Assembly (NCBI GenBank): GCA_029990175.1
Contig: JARKIP010000010.1
Location: 39,922,001 to 39,986,000, forward strand
DNA from: Petunia secreta
Lineage: Eukaryota > Streptophyta > Magnoliopsida > Solanales > Solanaceae
DNA: 64,000 bases
Reading direction: 5' to 3'
Part shown: positions 47,272-57,803 of the stretch, in pieces
How positions within the stretch are numbered: the stretch's first letter is position 1
Layout of the letters: each line of letters begins with the position of its first letter
The notes under the pieces: generated by a model
What the model saw: the letters and a program-made list of their open reading frames with translations, nothing else
Told to the model about the DNA's origin: nothing
Database searches by the model: none
Position numbers and translations under genes: made by a program

Positions 47272-48798
47272 AAAACTGTACCTTTCCTTTGTTAAACACA
47301 AAGCTGCCATCAACCGCTTTGAAGTATAGATACTTTGTAACGTCGGTGTGGATTAGAACTCGTACAAGTGCGCCATTAGCCATAATGAACTGCTCCAATC
47401 AATAAGTTAGAAAACCGGTGCATAATCAAAGGCTTTCAGTTAAACAAATAGTCAAAAGAGGAAGAGGCCCCATAAAAATAAAACAAAAATAAAATAAGAG
47501 GAGGAAAACCTTAGGGATCATGTCAACATTATAATCTCTGCTAGAACCCAATTGAGCAGGAGGCTTGTCACTTCCCCTGAACCTTTTCCAGAGCTGAAAG
47601 ACAGAAAACTCCATCAGACAAATGTCAGAAGCAGAAAATACCAACCGTAAATAATTAGAGGACCCTTACCTGGACAAGATTGAGGGATGTCGACTCTCCT
47701 CCATAGTAGTCATTCCTGTCCATGTGCAGGACCTATTACACAGGAAAGGAGCAATAGTTACCAGACAACTCAAGTAAAACAGAATATAGAGCATCTCTCG
47801 CCGCAAAACAAAAGGACATCATGAAATTCCGATAAATTGCTCCAATATAGAGTATCTCCCATTCTTTCTTTGTACATACAGTCATACAGAAGACCGAGAT
47901 GATCAATGTTTAAGGAAATACACTCATATGTACATTTTATTTGCTCTGTTGTTTTATATTTCTACTTGCATTACATCGCAAACGAGATACATCAAATTTA
48001 GATGAAATTTTACCTTGTACATGACCAAATTTAAGCATATCTAGACAAGCATTAAGGTAGATGCTTCATTTGCATCATACATTTTTCACACAGTCAATGT
48101 AATTTAACATATTATAACAGGTTACTTACCATTTATTCTAGGTTATCAATCAATGCTATTAAATAAATCGTTATCTGCAACTACGTACGTCGTCATTCTA
48201 GGTTATGCTCACATGCACATTTTAATTGCTTATGTTGTTTTAAAGTTCTAACTTCTACCCCAAAGAGGCAGTAGCAAAGGCATGTGTACCGGCTCTGCAA
48301 AACCCAGTAACTTTAGCGTAAACCCTGCATTTGTGTTTAAAAAGTTCACTTACAGTATTTTGTATAAATAGTCTATTGAGAAACCCAATAAACTTAAAAC
48401 CTTGTATCCGCCTCTGCTACCTCGTACATAAGCAATTAAAGATCAACTAAGACAAACTCCAAAACAATTTTAAAAGATATTTTAACTAGCATAAGCTTAT
48501 ATGCAGCTTACGGATACGGATTGAATAGTTGATGCGTATAATTTTAGTTAGGCCAAGTATATGTGAAACTTATTGAGTTAGTAATGAAGTAAACTAGGTA
48601 TCTACTGGATCCAATAAAACAATATAAAAATTGCAGGAAATGGAAGAAATCGATATCGAAATAATCAAAAGTAAGATAAGAAAGCTAATAAAAATGAAGA
48701 AAATAATGAACCTTAAGACCGTCAACAGAGAGAAGACCACTAAGGATACATTCCTTAAGGCCAGTTCCTAGCACTATTACATCATACTCTTCATCCAT
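43088..48798 (-). CDS. GDI: Rab GDP-dissociation inhibitor, intact, 13 exons, 444 aa
   Basis: GDI extracts prenylated, GDP-bound Rab GTPases from membranes and recycles them through the cytosol. Coding exons (minus strand, first to last) are 48712-48798, 47670-47732, 47510-47593, 47282-47389, 46737-46909, 46276-46387, 46104-46184, 45897-45959, 45710-45811, 45207-45331, 43465-43675, 43308-43382 and 43088-43138. All junctions are GT-AG and the frame is continuous. The start is MDEEYDVIVLGTGLKECILS (nucleotide-binding-like N-terminus). The Rab-binding region includes YYGGESTSLNL, followed by RRARKFFIYVQDYNE, GMDLTRVTTRELIA and CGVTSEGETAKCKKVVCDPS. The protein ends VLDLNVDLSAASAAEE. Length fits the plant family. 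There is no frameshift or stop. The paralogue number cannot be assigned from this window. Confidence 0.96.
44536..44573. repeat. Poly-C run followed by (AC)n in a GDI intron
   Basis: About 21 C residues are followed by about 8 AC dinucleotides, inside the large intron between exons 10 and 11. Confidence 0.9.
44931..44996. repeat. (ATT)n microsatellite in a GDI intron
   Basis: About 21 uninterrupted ATT units lie in the intron between exons 10 and 11. Confidence 0.95.
47226..47268. repeat. (GA)n microsatellite next to a GDI splice donor
   Basis: About 21 GA units (CT on the transcript strand) begin 13 nt inside intron 4, just after the GTACAG donor at 47,281. Confidence 0.95.
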
Positions 48799-49040
48799 CT
48801 TTGGATTGGATCTACACAGATTGTTAATAAGTAGCAACTAGTTTTTGATGAAATATATTCTAGTGATGCTGCTGCTGCTGTCGTCTAATATAGAAAGCAG
48901 ATAAATAGAACAAGTATGCTTTGATGATGGAACAAGGAAACGCCAACTAAGGGGGTTTTTGTCAAAGTTTCTAATTTATTTTATTTTTATTTTTATCCGT
49001 TGAAAATTGGAAAGTGATTTTTGAATTTTTATAAGACCAA
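48799..49040 (-). promoter_or_regulatory. 5' UTR and proximal promoter region of the GDI gene
   Basis: On the minus strand a CTGTGTAG acceptor-like motif lies 14 nt before the ATG, so a 5' UTR intron is possible. A GCAGCAGCAGCA run occurs near 48,875. No clear TATA box was found. The region beyond 49,040 is transposon-derived, so the promoter may be short. Confidence 0.4.
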
Positions 49041-49206
49041 TTTATCTTCCACTGATATAAAGGTCACGAGTTCAACCTGTAGAAACAGTTACGGATACTT
49101 AGCATCAGAATAATTGCGTACATATATCGCACTTCTTATAGTGCAGCCCTTTCACGGACCGTGCGTGAAAACGGGATGCTTTGTGCATCGAACTGTTCCT
49201 TTTATA
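49040..49206 (+). mobile_element. Degenerate Au-type SINE
   Basis: The stretch reads GATATAAAGGTCACGAGTTC (a B-box-like segment), AACCTGTAGAAACAG, ATTGCGTACATATATCGCAC, GCAGCCCTTTCACGGACC, GCGTGAAAACGGGATGCTTT and GTGCATCGAACTGTTCCTTT. In order and wording this follows the 3' two-thirds of the plant Au SINE (GGTCACGGGTTCGAGCC, GCTGCGTACAATA, CCGGACCCCGCGCATAGCGG, TTAGTGCACCGGGCTGCCC). It is old: many substitutions are present and the 5' third is not recognisable. Confidence 0.75.
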
Positions 49207-49821
49207 TATATAAAACAAATTAATCTGTTTATATCGTTTAGATTTTAGAAAATGTAAATAATACATGTCAGCTATTAGTGTAAAGATTCCTCATATAATT
49301 TGCCCTTTTAGTTAGGAGCATTTTCTTTTCTATGTTATAGATCATGTGGTTATTGTGATTAAAAATAAGTAGAAATATCTCATAAATTTGAAATTATAGA
49401 TATGGCGCGATTATAATCCTACTATATGAGGTAGGAAAATACTATGATGTTGGTATGAAAGGTATCCCACATTAGCTTATGTCATTAATCAAATGTAGGA
49501 TGAATGCAATTACAAATTAATCAAATATAGGATAAATGCAATTACAAATTTAATATCAAAATTAGTACCCAATTCCATCAGCCAAACGACCTCTAAAGTG
49601 CTAATAACTCAAAAGGATATTCTCTAGCAAGACATACGGGATTGTGCTTGAAGCAACCAAGATGCCTCCTGTCCATTATTATTAAACTGATGATAAAATT
49701 CCCAGAATTGAATTTCCAATAGAAATATTCCCATTGATATACAGCAAAGATAAAGGAAAAATGTCATTATCTAATTAATTTTTTTTTTGTGTAGAATCTG
49801 CTTCTTAGGATTTGATTGAAA
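49207..49821. other. Intergenic DNA between SINE and hAT element
   Basis: There is no gene. A short direct repeat (TAGGATRAATGCAATTACAA) occurs at about 49,497 and 49,529. TSD copy GATTGAAA of the next element is at 49,814-49,821. Confidence 0.5.
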
Positions 49822-50377
49822 CAGTGGCGTACGCAGAATTTTTCATTAGTGGTGTCAGAATATAAAAAAGCAAACAAATTAATAATCCTATTTCTAAATG
49901 GATTGAAGTTTTAAATTAGTTGTGATTGTGGCCAAATAGATTTAAATGGTCAAACTTTTATTTTATATAAGATTAACCCTTGCCAAAGGTAATTAGTGGC
50001 GTACGCAGATAGAAGCAAACAAATTAATAATCCTATTTCTAAATGGATTGAAGTTTTAAATTAGTTGTGATTGTGGCCAAATATAGATTTTAGTGGTCCA
50101 ACTTTTATTTTGTATAAGATTAACCCTTGCTAGAGGTAATTAGTTTTAAAAAGAAAAATTCAAACGCTGCTTGTGGGATTCGAACCCTGGACAAAAGGAT
50201 AAAGAAACACACCATTCTACCAGCTCTGCTACATCGCGTTTGTTACCAGTGGTGTCATTGTTTTATTTATAGAAACTTTTCTATTTTTCCTCAGTGATAT
50301 AATATGTATATTCAACGAAAATTTTTGATTCAGTGGTGTCGGATGACACCGGTAGCCCATGGGTGGGTCCGCCCCTG
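49822..50377. mobile_element. 556-bp hAT-type element with internal duplication and tRNA-like region
   Basis: Perfect 8-bp duplications GATTGAAA flank it (49,814-49,821 and 50,378-50,385). The left end CAGTGGCGTACGCA and inverted right end CAGGGGCGGACCCA agree at most positions. The first ~140 bp, including the terminal GTGGCGTACGCAGA motif, are repeated internally (about 49,824-49,995 and 49,997-50,146). The minus strand carries a tRNA-like Pol III promoter. Confidence 0.85.
50158..50236 (-). promoter_or_regulatory. tRNA-like Pol III promoter (A and B boxes) inside the hAT-type element
   Basis: On the minus strand TAGCAGAGCTGGTAGAATGG (50,212-50,231) resembles an A box and GGGTTCGAATCCC (50,175-50,187) matches the B box, GGTTCRANNCC. 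The order and the spacing of about 25-30 nt are like a tRNA gene or the head of a tRNA-derived SINE. Flanking GCG...AGCAGCG could be a decayed acceptor stem. Confidence 0.65.
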
Positions 50378-50782
50378 GATTGAAAGAACTGGATGAAGTT
50401 AAGCATAAAATCGTACACAAAATAAATTGCTGAATTATATTGTTCTATGTCTTTTCTTTTATTTTTTTTTTTATTTTTGCTGTTTCCAAGTGATAAAATT
50501 TAAAAAAATAAGTATAATCTTGCTTGGTTGTTTCACTTTAATGATTCCAACCACTATCGACTAACTATTAAGGAAATTATATTTTCTGTTTTCACCTAAT
50601 TCATCATATACCTCGTTTCTTGAGTTGACTCTTTTGTCTAAATCCTAATTTGTAGTCATTCTTTGACTTGTCGATATGTGGTGATAACGCTTGATTGCAA
50701 ATGGAGCTTTAGTTATATACTGATATTTGGCTATTTTACCGATATTTTGAAGGTAATTTTACCAGGTTATGATAATACATCT

Positions 50783-51314
50783 TGTTAGAAAAGTACAGAA
50801 TTCAAAATGAAATAAACAAGGCTTGAGGCGCAAAGATTCGGCTTTTCTTAAAGAAGATATTGCCCGTATACAGACTGGGAAATACTGACAATTCTACTTC
50901 AGGATACAACAAACCACAATTGATACTTGCAGATTTTTTTATGTTACTTCATTGGGAATAGTCAGTATTTATAGGGCACCAAAAGACCTCTTCAGAAAAG
51001 ACGCTTTATTTCACAAACAGATGCAACCATTTATTTGAAATTTAGATTTAAAATTTAATTTCAAATAAACTGATTTTTCTATTATAGAAATAAAAAATAA
51101 AATAAAGTAAATACTTATTTTAAAGGTCCGACCCAAGTCCAAGTCCATGTCCATGTCCAAGTATTTAATATATAATATATTATATACTGTGCTTGTACAC
51201 TATATTAAATGCTTAACAAGGACAGGAACTTAAAAGACACACAAAAGGACTTTTGCCCACCGATGTGGGACAAAGCCCACATTTCCCAACTAAAGATAAC
51301 AAACTATCCTTTCA
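50783..51314 (-). repeat. 3' LTR of the Copia element
   Basis: 532 bp, near-identical to 55,934-56,465. Confidence 0.95.
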
Positions 51315-51914
51315 TTCCCCCACTAGTTTGGTATCTCTTTTCATAACACCACGCATAACCGGAAAGTATCTTGAGTAAATTTGAACTTTCCATTAGTGTA
51401 AATACTCTAAAGTTTAGACGAAGTTATTGGTATCATGGAAGATTTGAACCACAACTCTTTTTGTCAAAACCGAAAGCATCACACACACAGTATTATTTAG
51501 TAACTTAGAAAACCCAGTATCTAATTAAGTACGTTTACGGTCACGTGCTCATCCTGATTTCATGAATATTTACAAGACCAACCCTCTAAGCCTTGCTAGA
51601 AGCAGCACCACTTCAATATTCACATAGGTGAAATTAGTTACTATGTCCCTGTTACTTCAGACATTTACTAATTTCATTAAGAACTTATTCAACCTCTTCT
51701 CGTAACAGTTTGCACCATGGAGTTTGTCATTATGCCCCTGCTATATCAGACATTTAACAACTCCTTGACTCCTTACATAACATTATATAGTATGACAGAA
51801 TTAAGGCTCTAAGGAGATCAGTGCTTAAACAATACACAGTAGCTTGTTGTTACCCGTTGAACTTGTGTTGTTAGAGTGTATACTAACTCAAAGTTGGGTT
51901 CCTATTACTTGTGT

Positions 51915-54900
51915 TTAGTTTAAGGGTTTTAGCCTCATTCCTTCACTGGATTGTCGTACAACATCTCTTCTCAATGGTTTGGTAAATGGATCAGCAAAAT
52001 TCTCGCTTGATCTCACATAAAATATTGTTACAGTCCCATTTTTTGTTAATTCTCGAATATAATTATGTCTCAGACTTATATGTCGATTTTTCCCATTATA
52101 TACCTTATTGTAAGCCAAAGTCATAGTGTTTTCACTATCACAAAATATGCAAATGGCTGGCATAGGTTGTGGCCGCAACCTAATATCTAATAGCATGTTC
52201 CTCAGCCATTCCGCTTCGCGTGCAACAGCCGCTAATGCAAAGAACTCGGCTTCCATTGTAGAATAGGAAAGACACGTGTGTTTCTTGGATGTCCAACAAA
52301 TGGCGCCACCCCCTAATTTAAATATCCATCCCATGGTGGATTTTTTTTATCATTGACACTTGTAATCCAACTTGCATCAAAATATCCTTCTAATACATTA
52401 GGAAAACCACTATAGCAAATACCCAAGTACTTTGTATATCTTAGATATCCAAGTACCCTTGCTATTGCTTTCCATTGATCTTTACTTAGATTATTAGTAA
52501 ACCTTGAAATTTTCCCAACAGGAAAAGCTATATCAGGCCGTGTACAATGCATTGCATAGATCATACAACCTATTGTACTAGCATACTCTAGTTGCGCTAC
52601 AGCTCTTCCTCTATTTTTTGTCAACTTGACACTAGAATCATAAGGAGTATTATACTCCTTTATACCTAAATGGCTGAATTTATTAAGGATCTTATCAACA
52701 TAATGGGACTGAGATAAAGTTAGCCCTTTGTCATCTCTTTTAACCTTAATCCCCAAAATAGTATCTACTTCATTTAGATCTTTCATCTTGAACACATAAG
52801 TTAGATACTTTTTGGTTTCAGAGATTCCTAGCATGTTTGTACCGAAAATCAGCATGTCATCGACATATAGACAAATGATAACTCCATATTCCTTTATAAA
52901 TTTGGAATAAATACATTTGTCAGCCGTATTATGTACAAAACCATTTGATAGTATTGCACTATCAAATCTTTCATGCCACTGTTTGGGTGCTTGTTTTAAA
53001 CCATAAAGGGACTTTATCAATTTACAAACTTTCTTCTCATTCCCGAGAAGTACAAATCCCTCAGGTTGATGCATATAAATTTCTTCACTCAAATTTCCAT
53101 TTAGAAATATTGTTTTAACATCCATTTGATGTACATATAAATCATCTATTGATGCAAGAGATAAGAGCAACCTAATGGATGTTATTCTTGCTACCGGAGC
53201 ATACGTATCAAAATAATCTATGCCTTCTTTTTGAGTGAAACCTTTTGCTACTAATCTTGCCTTGAAGGTTTGAATGGAACCGTCTGTATTTAATTTCCTT
53301 TTAAAAACCTATTTACAACTTATGGGTTTTGATCCCGGAGGAAGATCAACTAAAACCCAAGTGTTGTTGGACATTATCGAGTCCATCTCATCATTTATTG
53401 CTTCTTTCCAAAAAGCATCATCTCTAGAAGACATTGCTTCTTAAAAAGTTTTAGGGTCTTGCTCAACATTAAATAATACAGAAATTTTCTCACAGACTTC
53501 CTCTCTATCACCTTCAACAAGACATATTACAAAGTCAGAACCAAGATCCTTTTCTTTTCTAATTCGTTTCCTCCTTCTTGGTTCTACTTCTACATCATCA
53601 CTTTTCTCCTTATTTTTATCAATCCCAGAATGTGACGGCTTATTTGCATCAATCCTTCTTTCATTAAATTCAGTCAATTTATCAATAGTATCATTTACAA
53701 ATTTATTCTCAATAAATTCAATATGAATAGACTCTACTATCACTTTAGATTCTAAATCTAATAATCTATAAGCTTTAGAATTTTGTGCATATCCAACAAA
53801 AATACTTTTAATACCTCTGGGACCAAGTTTTGTGCTATTATGATCAAGAACTCTATAATAGGATATACACCCCCACACTTTTAAATAGCTTAAGTTTGGT
53901 TTCTTACCATTCTAAAGTTCATAAGGAGAAACATGCATACTTTTAGAAGGAACTCTATTTAATATATGACAAGAAGTTAACAAAGCTTCACCCCATAAAT
54001 TATGTGGAAGATGTGCATTCAACAACATAGCATTAACCTTGTCTACTAAAGTCCTATTTTTTCTTTCAGCCAATCCATTTTGTTGTGGAGTATAAGGTGC
54101 ACTCATTTGATGAACTAAACCATGTTCTTCACAGAACTTGTTAAATTCATTAGAAAAATATTCTCCACCTCTATCACTTTGAATGACCTTAATTTTCTTA
54201 TCCCTTTGATTTTCCACAATAGATTTATATTCCATAAATTTCTGAAAGGCTTCATCTTTTGTTCTAAGTAAATAAACATATGTGTATCTAGAATAATCAT
54301 CTATGAAGGTTATAAAGTACCTCTTTCCTCCTCTAATTAGTTCCCCATTTAATTCACATATGAAAGAACTAAGTCTAACAACTTTGTAAATCTTTCAACT
54401 TTACGAAATGGTTTCTTAGTCATTTTCACTTGTATGCATATTTCACATTTTCCTACTTGCTCACTTTTACATGTAATATAGCCATGTTTGGACATATAAT
54501 TTAAAGAATCAAAATTTAAATGTCCTAATCTAGCATGCCACAAAGAAGAATCAGACTCAACAGTATAAGCAGAAACATAGTTTATTGCATTAATACTTAA
54601 CTTAAACATGCCATCACAGTTATATCCCTTGCCTACAAATACACCATATTTCGATACTATTCCATGATCAGATTCAATGACTATCTTGAAACCCTTCTTA
54701 GAAAGTAAGCCAGCGGACATCAAGTTTTTTATCATGTCTGGTACATGAAATACATTCAATAAAGTAAGTTTCTGTCCAGATGTGAAATTGATTTCAACAC
54801 TTCCTTTTCCCGCAACTTCAGCAGTAACATGGTTACCCATCAAGACCTTTTCAGGATCCTTCGCTTCTGTGTATGTCTTGAACATATTCTTGTCATGACA

Positions 54901-55911
54901 AACATGAATAGTTGCTCCAGAATCCAACCACCAGTCTTGGCTTTTCATGGTCCCAGTAGCCATGTTCAATTCTTTTACCATTTCAGTTGGTAATGTTGAA
55001 ACCATGGCTACCAATCCTTGAGAAGAATTTTCCACTACATTTATCTTTTCAGAATTTGTAGACTTTGCAGGTTTTCCAAAATTTCCAGCATTTCCTGAAT
55101 CAAAATTGATTCCTGCTTTCTTATATCTACAATCCCGCATCATATGTCCTTTCTTCCCACAATGATAACAGTTTATATTCTTTCTTTTTTTGCTAATAGA
55201 CTTGTTGGAAACCTTCAAATTTTTAGATCCGTTTCCATTCTTATTCTGACTAACAATATTAACATTTGAACTTGAAGGTTGCAAAATAGCATCACGAGCA
55301 CGAGTCTCACTTTCAATTTGAATGTGAGTTTGAAAACGTTCAAATGTTAAATTGTCAGACGAATGCAGAATTTTCTTTCTGTAATCATTCCAGGAAGAAG
55401 GCAGTTTTGAAAGAATCGCACCAATTTGAAGTGCATCGGGTATTTTAACATCAAGATCTCTTAGTTTTGAAACTAAGACTTGTAGTTCATGAATCTGATC
55501 CATAATAGGCTTGGTGTATATAATTTTGAACTCAAAATATTGTAGAGCAAGGAATTTATCCGTACCTCTTTTTTCATTTTCATAAGCAGTCTGCAATGCC
55601 GTCCAGATTTCCCTTGGAGACCTCATATTTGAATACAAATCATAGAGACGATCTGTTAATGTGTTCAGGATATGTCCCTGATAGAGTAATTCATCATCTT
55701 CACGTTTCTTTCTCTCTTGCTTCACTTTTTCAGTATCTGCAGGGGTAGGATCTGGCAGCGTAGGCAGTAATGGATCAAGCACATAAAAATTTTTCAAAGC
55801 AGTCAACAGAAAGATCATCTTGTCTTTCCAACGAGTAAAATTTGATCCATCAAAACGATCAAGTTTGATGAATTCTTTTGGATTTTCAACAGCAGAAAGG
55901 ATTTTCTCCAT
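51915..55911 (-). pseudogene. gag-pol of the Copia element, decayed
   Basis: It starts at 55,911, only 22 nt after the 5' LTR. The first 520 codons are open and hold gag (FIKLDRFDGSNFTRWKDKM), a zinc knuckle (CYHCGKKGHMMRDC), the protease site WLDSGATIHVC and the pre-integrase motif LWHARLGHLNFDSL. Frame is lost near 54,350. The integrase core follows (SDRGGEYFSNEF, then GLAERKNRTL), with further breaks near 54,240, 53,900 and 53,440. Reverse transcriptase (MDVKTIFLNGNL, LYGLKQAPKQWHERF, YVDDMLIFG) is open at 52,313-53,170. A frame change near 52,330 leads into RNase H (STMEAEFFALAAVAREAEW). The breaks make this copy non-functional despite its young LTRs. Confidence 0.92.
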
Positions 55912-55916
55912 TGCAG

Positions 55917-56012
55917 AATATCTTCTTTAAGATTGTTAGAAAAATACAGAATTCAAAACGAAATAAACAAAGCTTGAGGCGCAAAGATTCGGCTTTCCTT
56001 AAAGAAGATATT
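55917..56012 (-). promoter_or_regulatory. 15-bp perfect inverted repeat across the Copia 5' LTR/leader junction
   Basis: AATATCTTCTTTAAG at 55,917-55,931 is the exact reverse complement of CTTAAAGAAGATATT at 55,998-56,012. The intervening 66 nt include the LTR boundary (55,934). In the transcript the leader segment starts 2 nt after the LTR, which is where a primer-binding site should be. No sequence like the common TGGTATCAGAGC site is present. Confidence 0.85.
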
Positions 56013-56465
56013 GCCCGTATACAGATTGGGGAATACTGACAATTCTACTTCAGGATACAACAAACCACAATTGATATTTGCAGATTTTTCTATGTTACTT
56101 CATTGGGAATAGTCAGTATTTATAGGGCACCAAAAGACCTCTTCAGAAAAGACGCTTTATTTCACAAACAGATGCAACCATTTATTTGAAATTTAAATTT
56201 AAAATTTAATTTCAAATAAACTGATTTTTCTATTATAGAAATAAAAAATAAAATAAAGTAAATACTTATTTTAAAGGTCCGACCCAAGTCCAAGTCCATG
56301 TCCATGTCCAAGTATTTAATATATAATATATTATATACTGTGCTTGTACACTATATTAAATGCTTAACAAGGACAAGAACTTAAAAGACACACAAAAGGA
56401 CGTTTGCCCACCGATGTGGGACAAAGCCCACACTTCCCAACTAAAGATAACAAATTATCCTTTCA
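55934..56465 (-). repeat. 5' LTR of the Copia element
   Basis: This is a 532-bp LTR. TATAAATA on the minus strand (56,117-56,124) is a good TATA box, so transcription would start about 25-35 nt further on. The LTR-internal partner of the leader inverted repeat (55,998-56,012) would lie within the R/U5 part of the transcript. Confidence 0.93.
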
Positions 56466-57803
56466 CATCTAAGAGTTTATACGCAATATTTTGAAGAGTT
56501 GATACTAATTGAGTTGTCTGGTGTTATAGGATTTGAACATGGTGAATTGAGCAAGAAAGTTCTAGTTTTGGAGCTAAAAGTGAAGATGTTGAAGAGTTCA
56601 AGTGATCTGTGTGCCACGCGAGTGACACAGGAAGAAATAGAGTCTTTGCTTAGGAATGGAGAAAAACTTTCAGCGCATTTAGGCCAAATACGCGAGCACC
56701 ACGCGAGCTGAATTGCCTGCAGAAATTTAGCCCGCGTGGCACCCGAAGTACAAGGCTGAGGGGCGAAAAAATAAGGGCTTTTTGGTACTTTTGCTTAGTT
56801 TTCTACAGGGTATAAAAGCTTCTTTTGCTTCCATTATAAAAGATACACGGGGAAAGAGGCAAAAAGGAGGCGAGAGCTTTGGAGACTTCAAGAACACGAG
56901 TTTTTCCTAAATTCTTCCTTACTTTTTGTAATTTATTCATTCATGAATTATTTTGATATGACTATCATGAACATGAGTGGCTAATTCACCCATTCAAGGG
57001 TTGATTGAACCACTCCAATGCTTATGTGTTATGAATATTTATTTCAATGAATGAAACTTGTGAATTCTTCCTATCTAAGTGTTTATGTTTTGATTGCTAT
57101 TAATTGGAAGGGATCCCAATTGATTGTTCCCATTATTCTTGTGTGTCTAGGGATAGATTCATATATTTGGGTTAAACCCTTGGCAATATTTCAATCTAAA
57201 ACCACGGTATTACTTGGGTTGTCAATAAGGTGGTTTGTGACCATTGATCCTGATTGTGAACTAAACTTGTAGTCCTAAGTATCTTTATTAATTAATTGGA
57301 GAATTGGTTAGTGAAAGTTACTACTATTACATGGGAGTGAATAGTTTTATAGTTGGAGCAAGTGTTCAATAGGAAGAAACCAAGTTTAATTTGTTAAAAG
57401 AATTATTCTAACACATAGGTTGGAGTTGGGTAAATCAATCCTAGGCGTTTAAATCCTTGATTAATTATTCCTTAATATTTTGTTGCTTATTTTAGTGTTA
57501 ATTAGTTGTTACATTGAAACCACCATTCAATTACAAACCTTGGGAGTTAATTGGTTAGATAAATTAGTTAGACTAACAACAAGATTTCGAGTGTTCCTTG
57601 TGGGATTCGACCTCGGGAATTTAAGTACTGAGCTTTATTTGTTGCGACCACTTAGTCCATTTTATAGGGCGTAGTTGGGCGTGATCAAATTTTGGCGCTG
57701 CTGCCGGTGTTATTTTAGTTGTTAAAATAACTAGTTTATTTCTCAATTGACTTCATTTTTGTTATCTTGAATTAACTCTTTGGAATTTTTGTGTTTCAGG
57801 TGT

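Larger units (their letters stand above)
50783..56465 (-). mobile_element. Ty1/copia LTR retrotransposon, 5.68 kb, minus strand
   Basis: The LTRs are 532 bp each (50,783-51,314 and 55,934-56,465) and differ at about 13 positions (2.4%). CATCT flanks both ends (50,778-50,782 and 56,466-56,470). On the minus strand the element begins TGAAAGGATA and each LTR ends TTCTAACA. A purine tract (AGTGGGGGAA) at 51,315-51,324 abuts the 3' LTR. The polyprotein order gag, protease, integrase, RT, RNase H is Copia-type. The lineage is not assigned. Confidence 0.95.
50721..57687 (+). repeat. 5' LTR of an Athila-type element, split by a Copia insertion
   Basis: The LTR starts TGATATTTGGC at 50,721, matching the start (TGATGTTTGGC) of the other Athila-derived LTR in this window. 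It runs to 50,782, resumes at 56,471 after the Copia element and its CATCT duplication, and ends GTGATCA at 57,687. That gives about 1.28 kb of LTR. A TATAAAAG at 56,811 is a likely TATA box. A primer site TGGCGCTGCTGCCGGTG follows at 57,693-57,709 and differs at 3 of 17 positions from the tRNA-Asp site of the element at 63.5 kb. Confidence 0.8.

Noticed and set aside
50158..50236. Functional tRNA gene
   Set aside because: The A and B boxes are good, but the cloverleaf does not close cleanly and the sequence sits inside a duplicated transposon.
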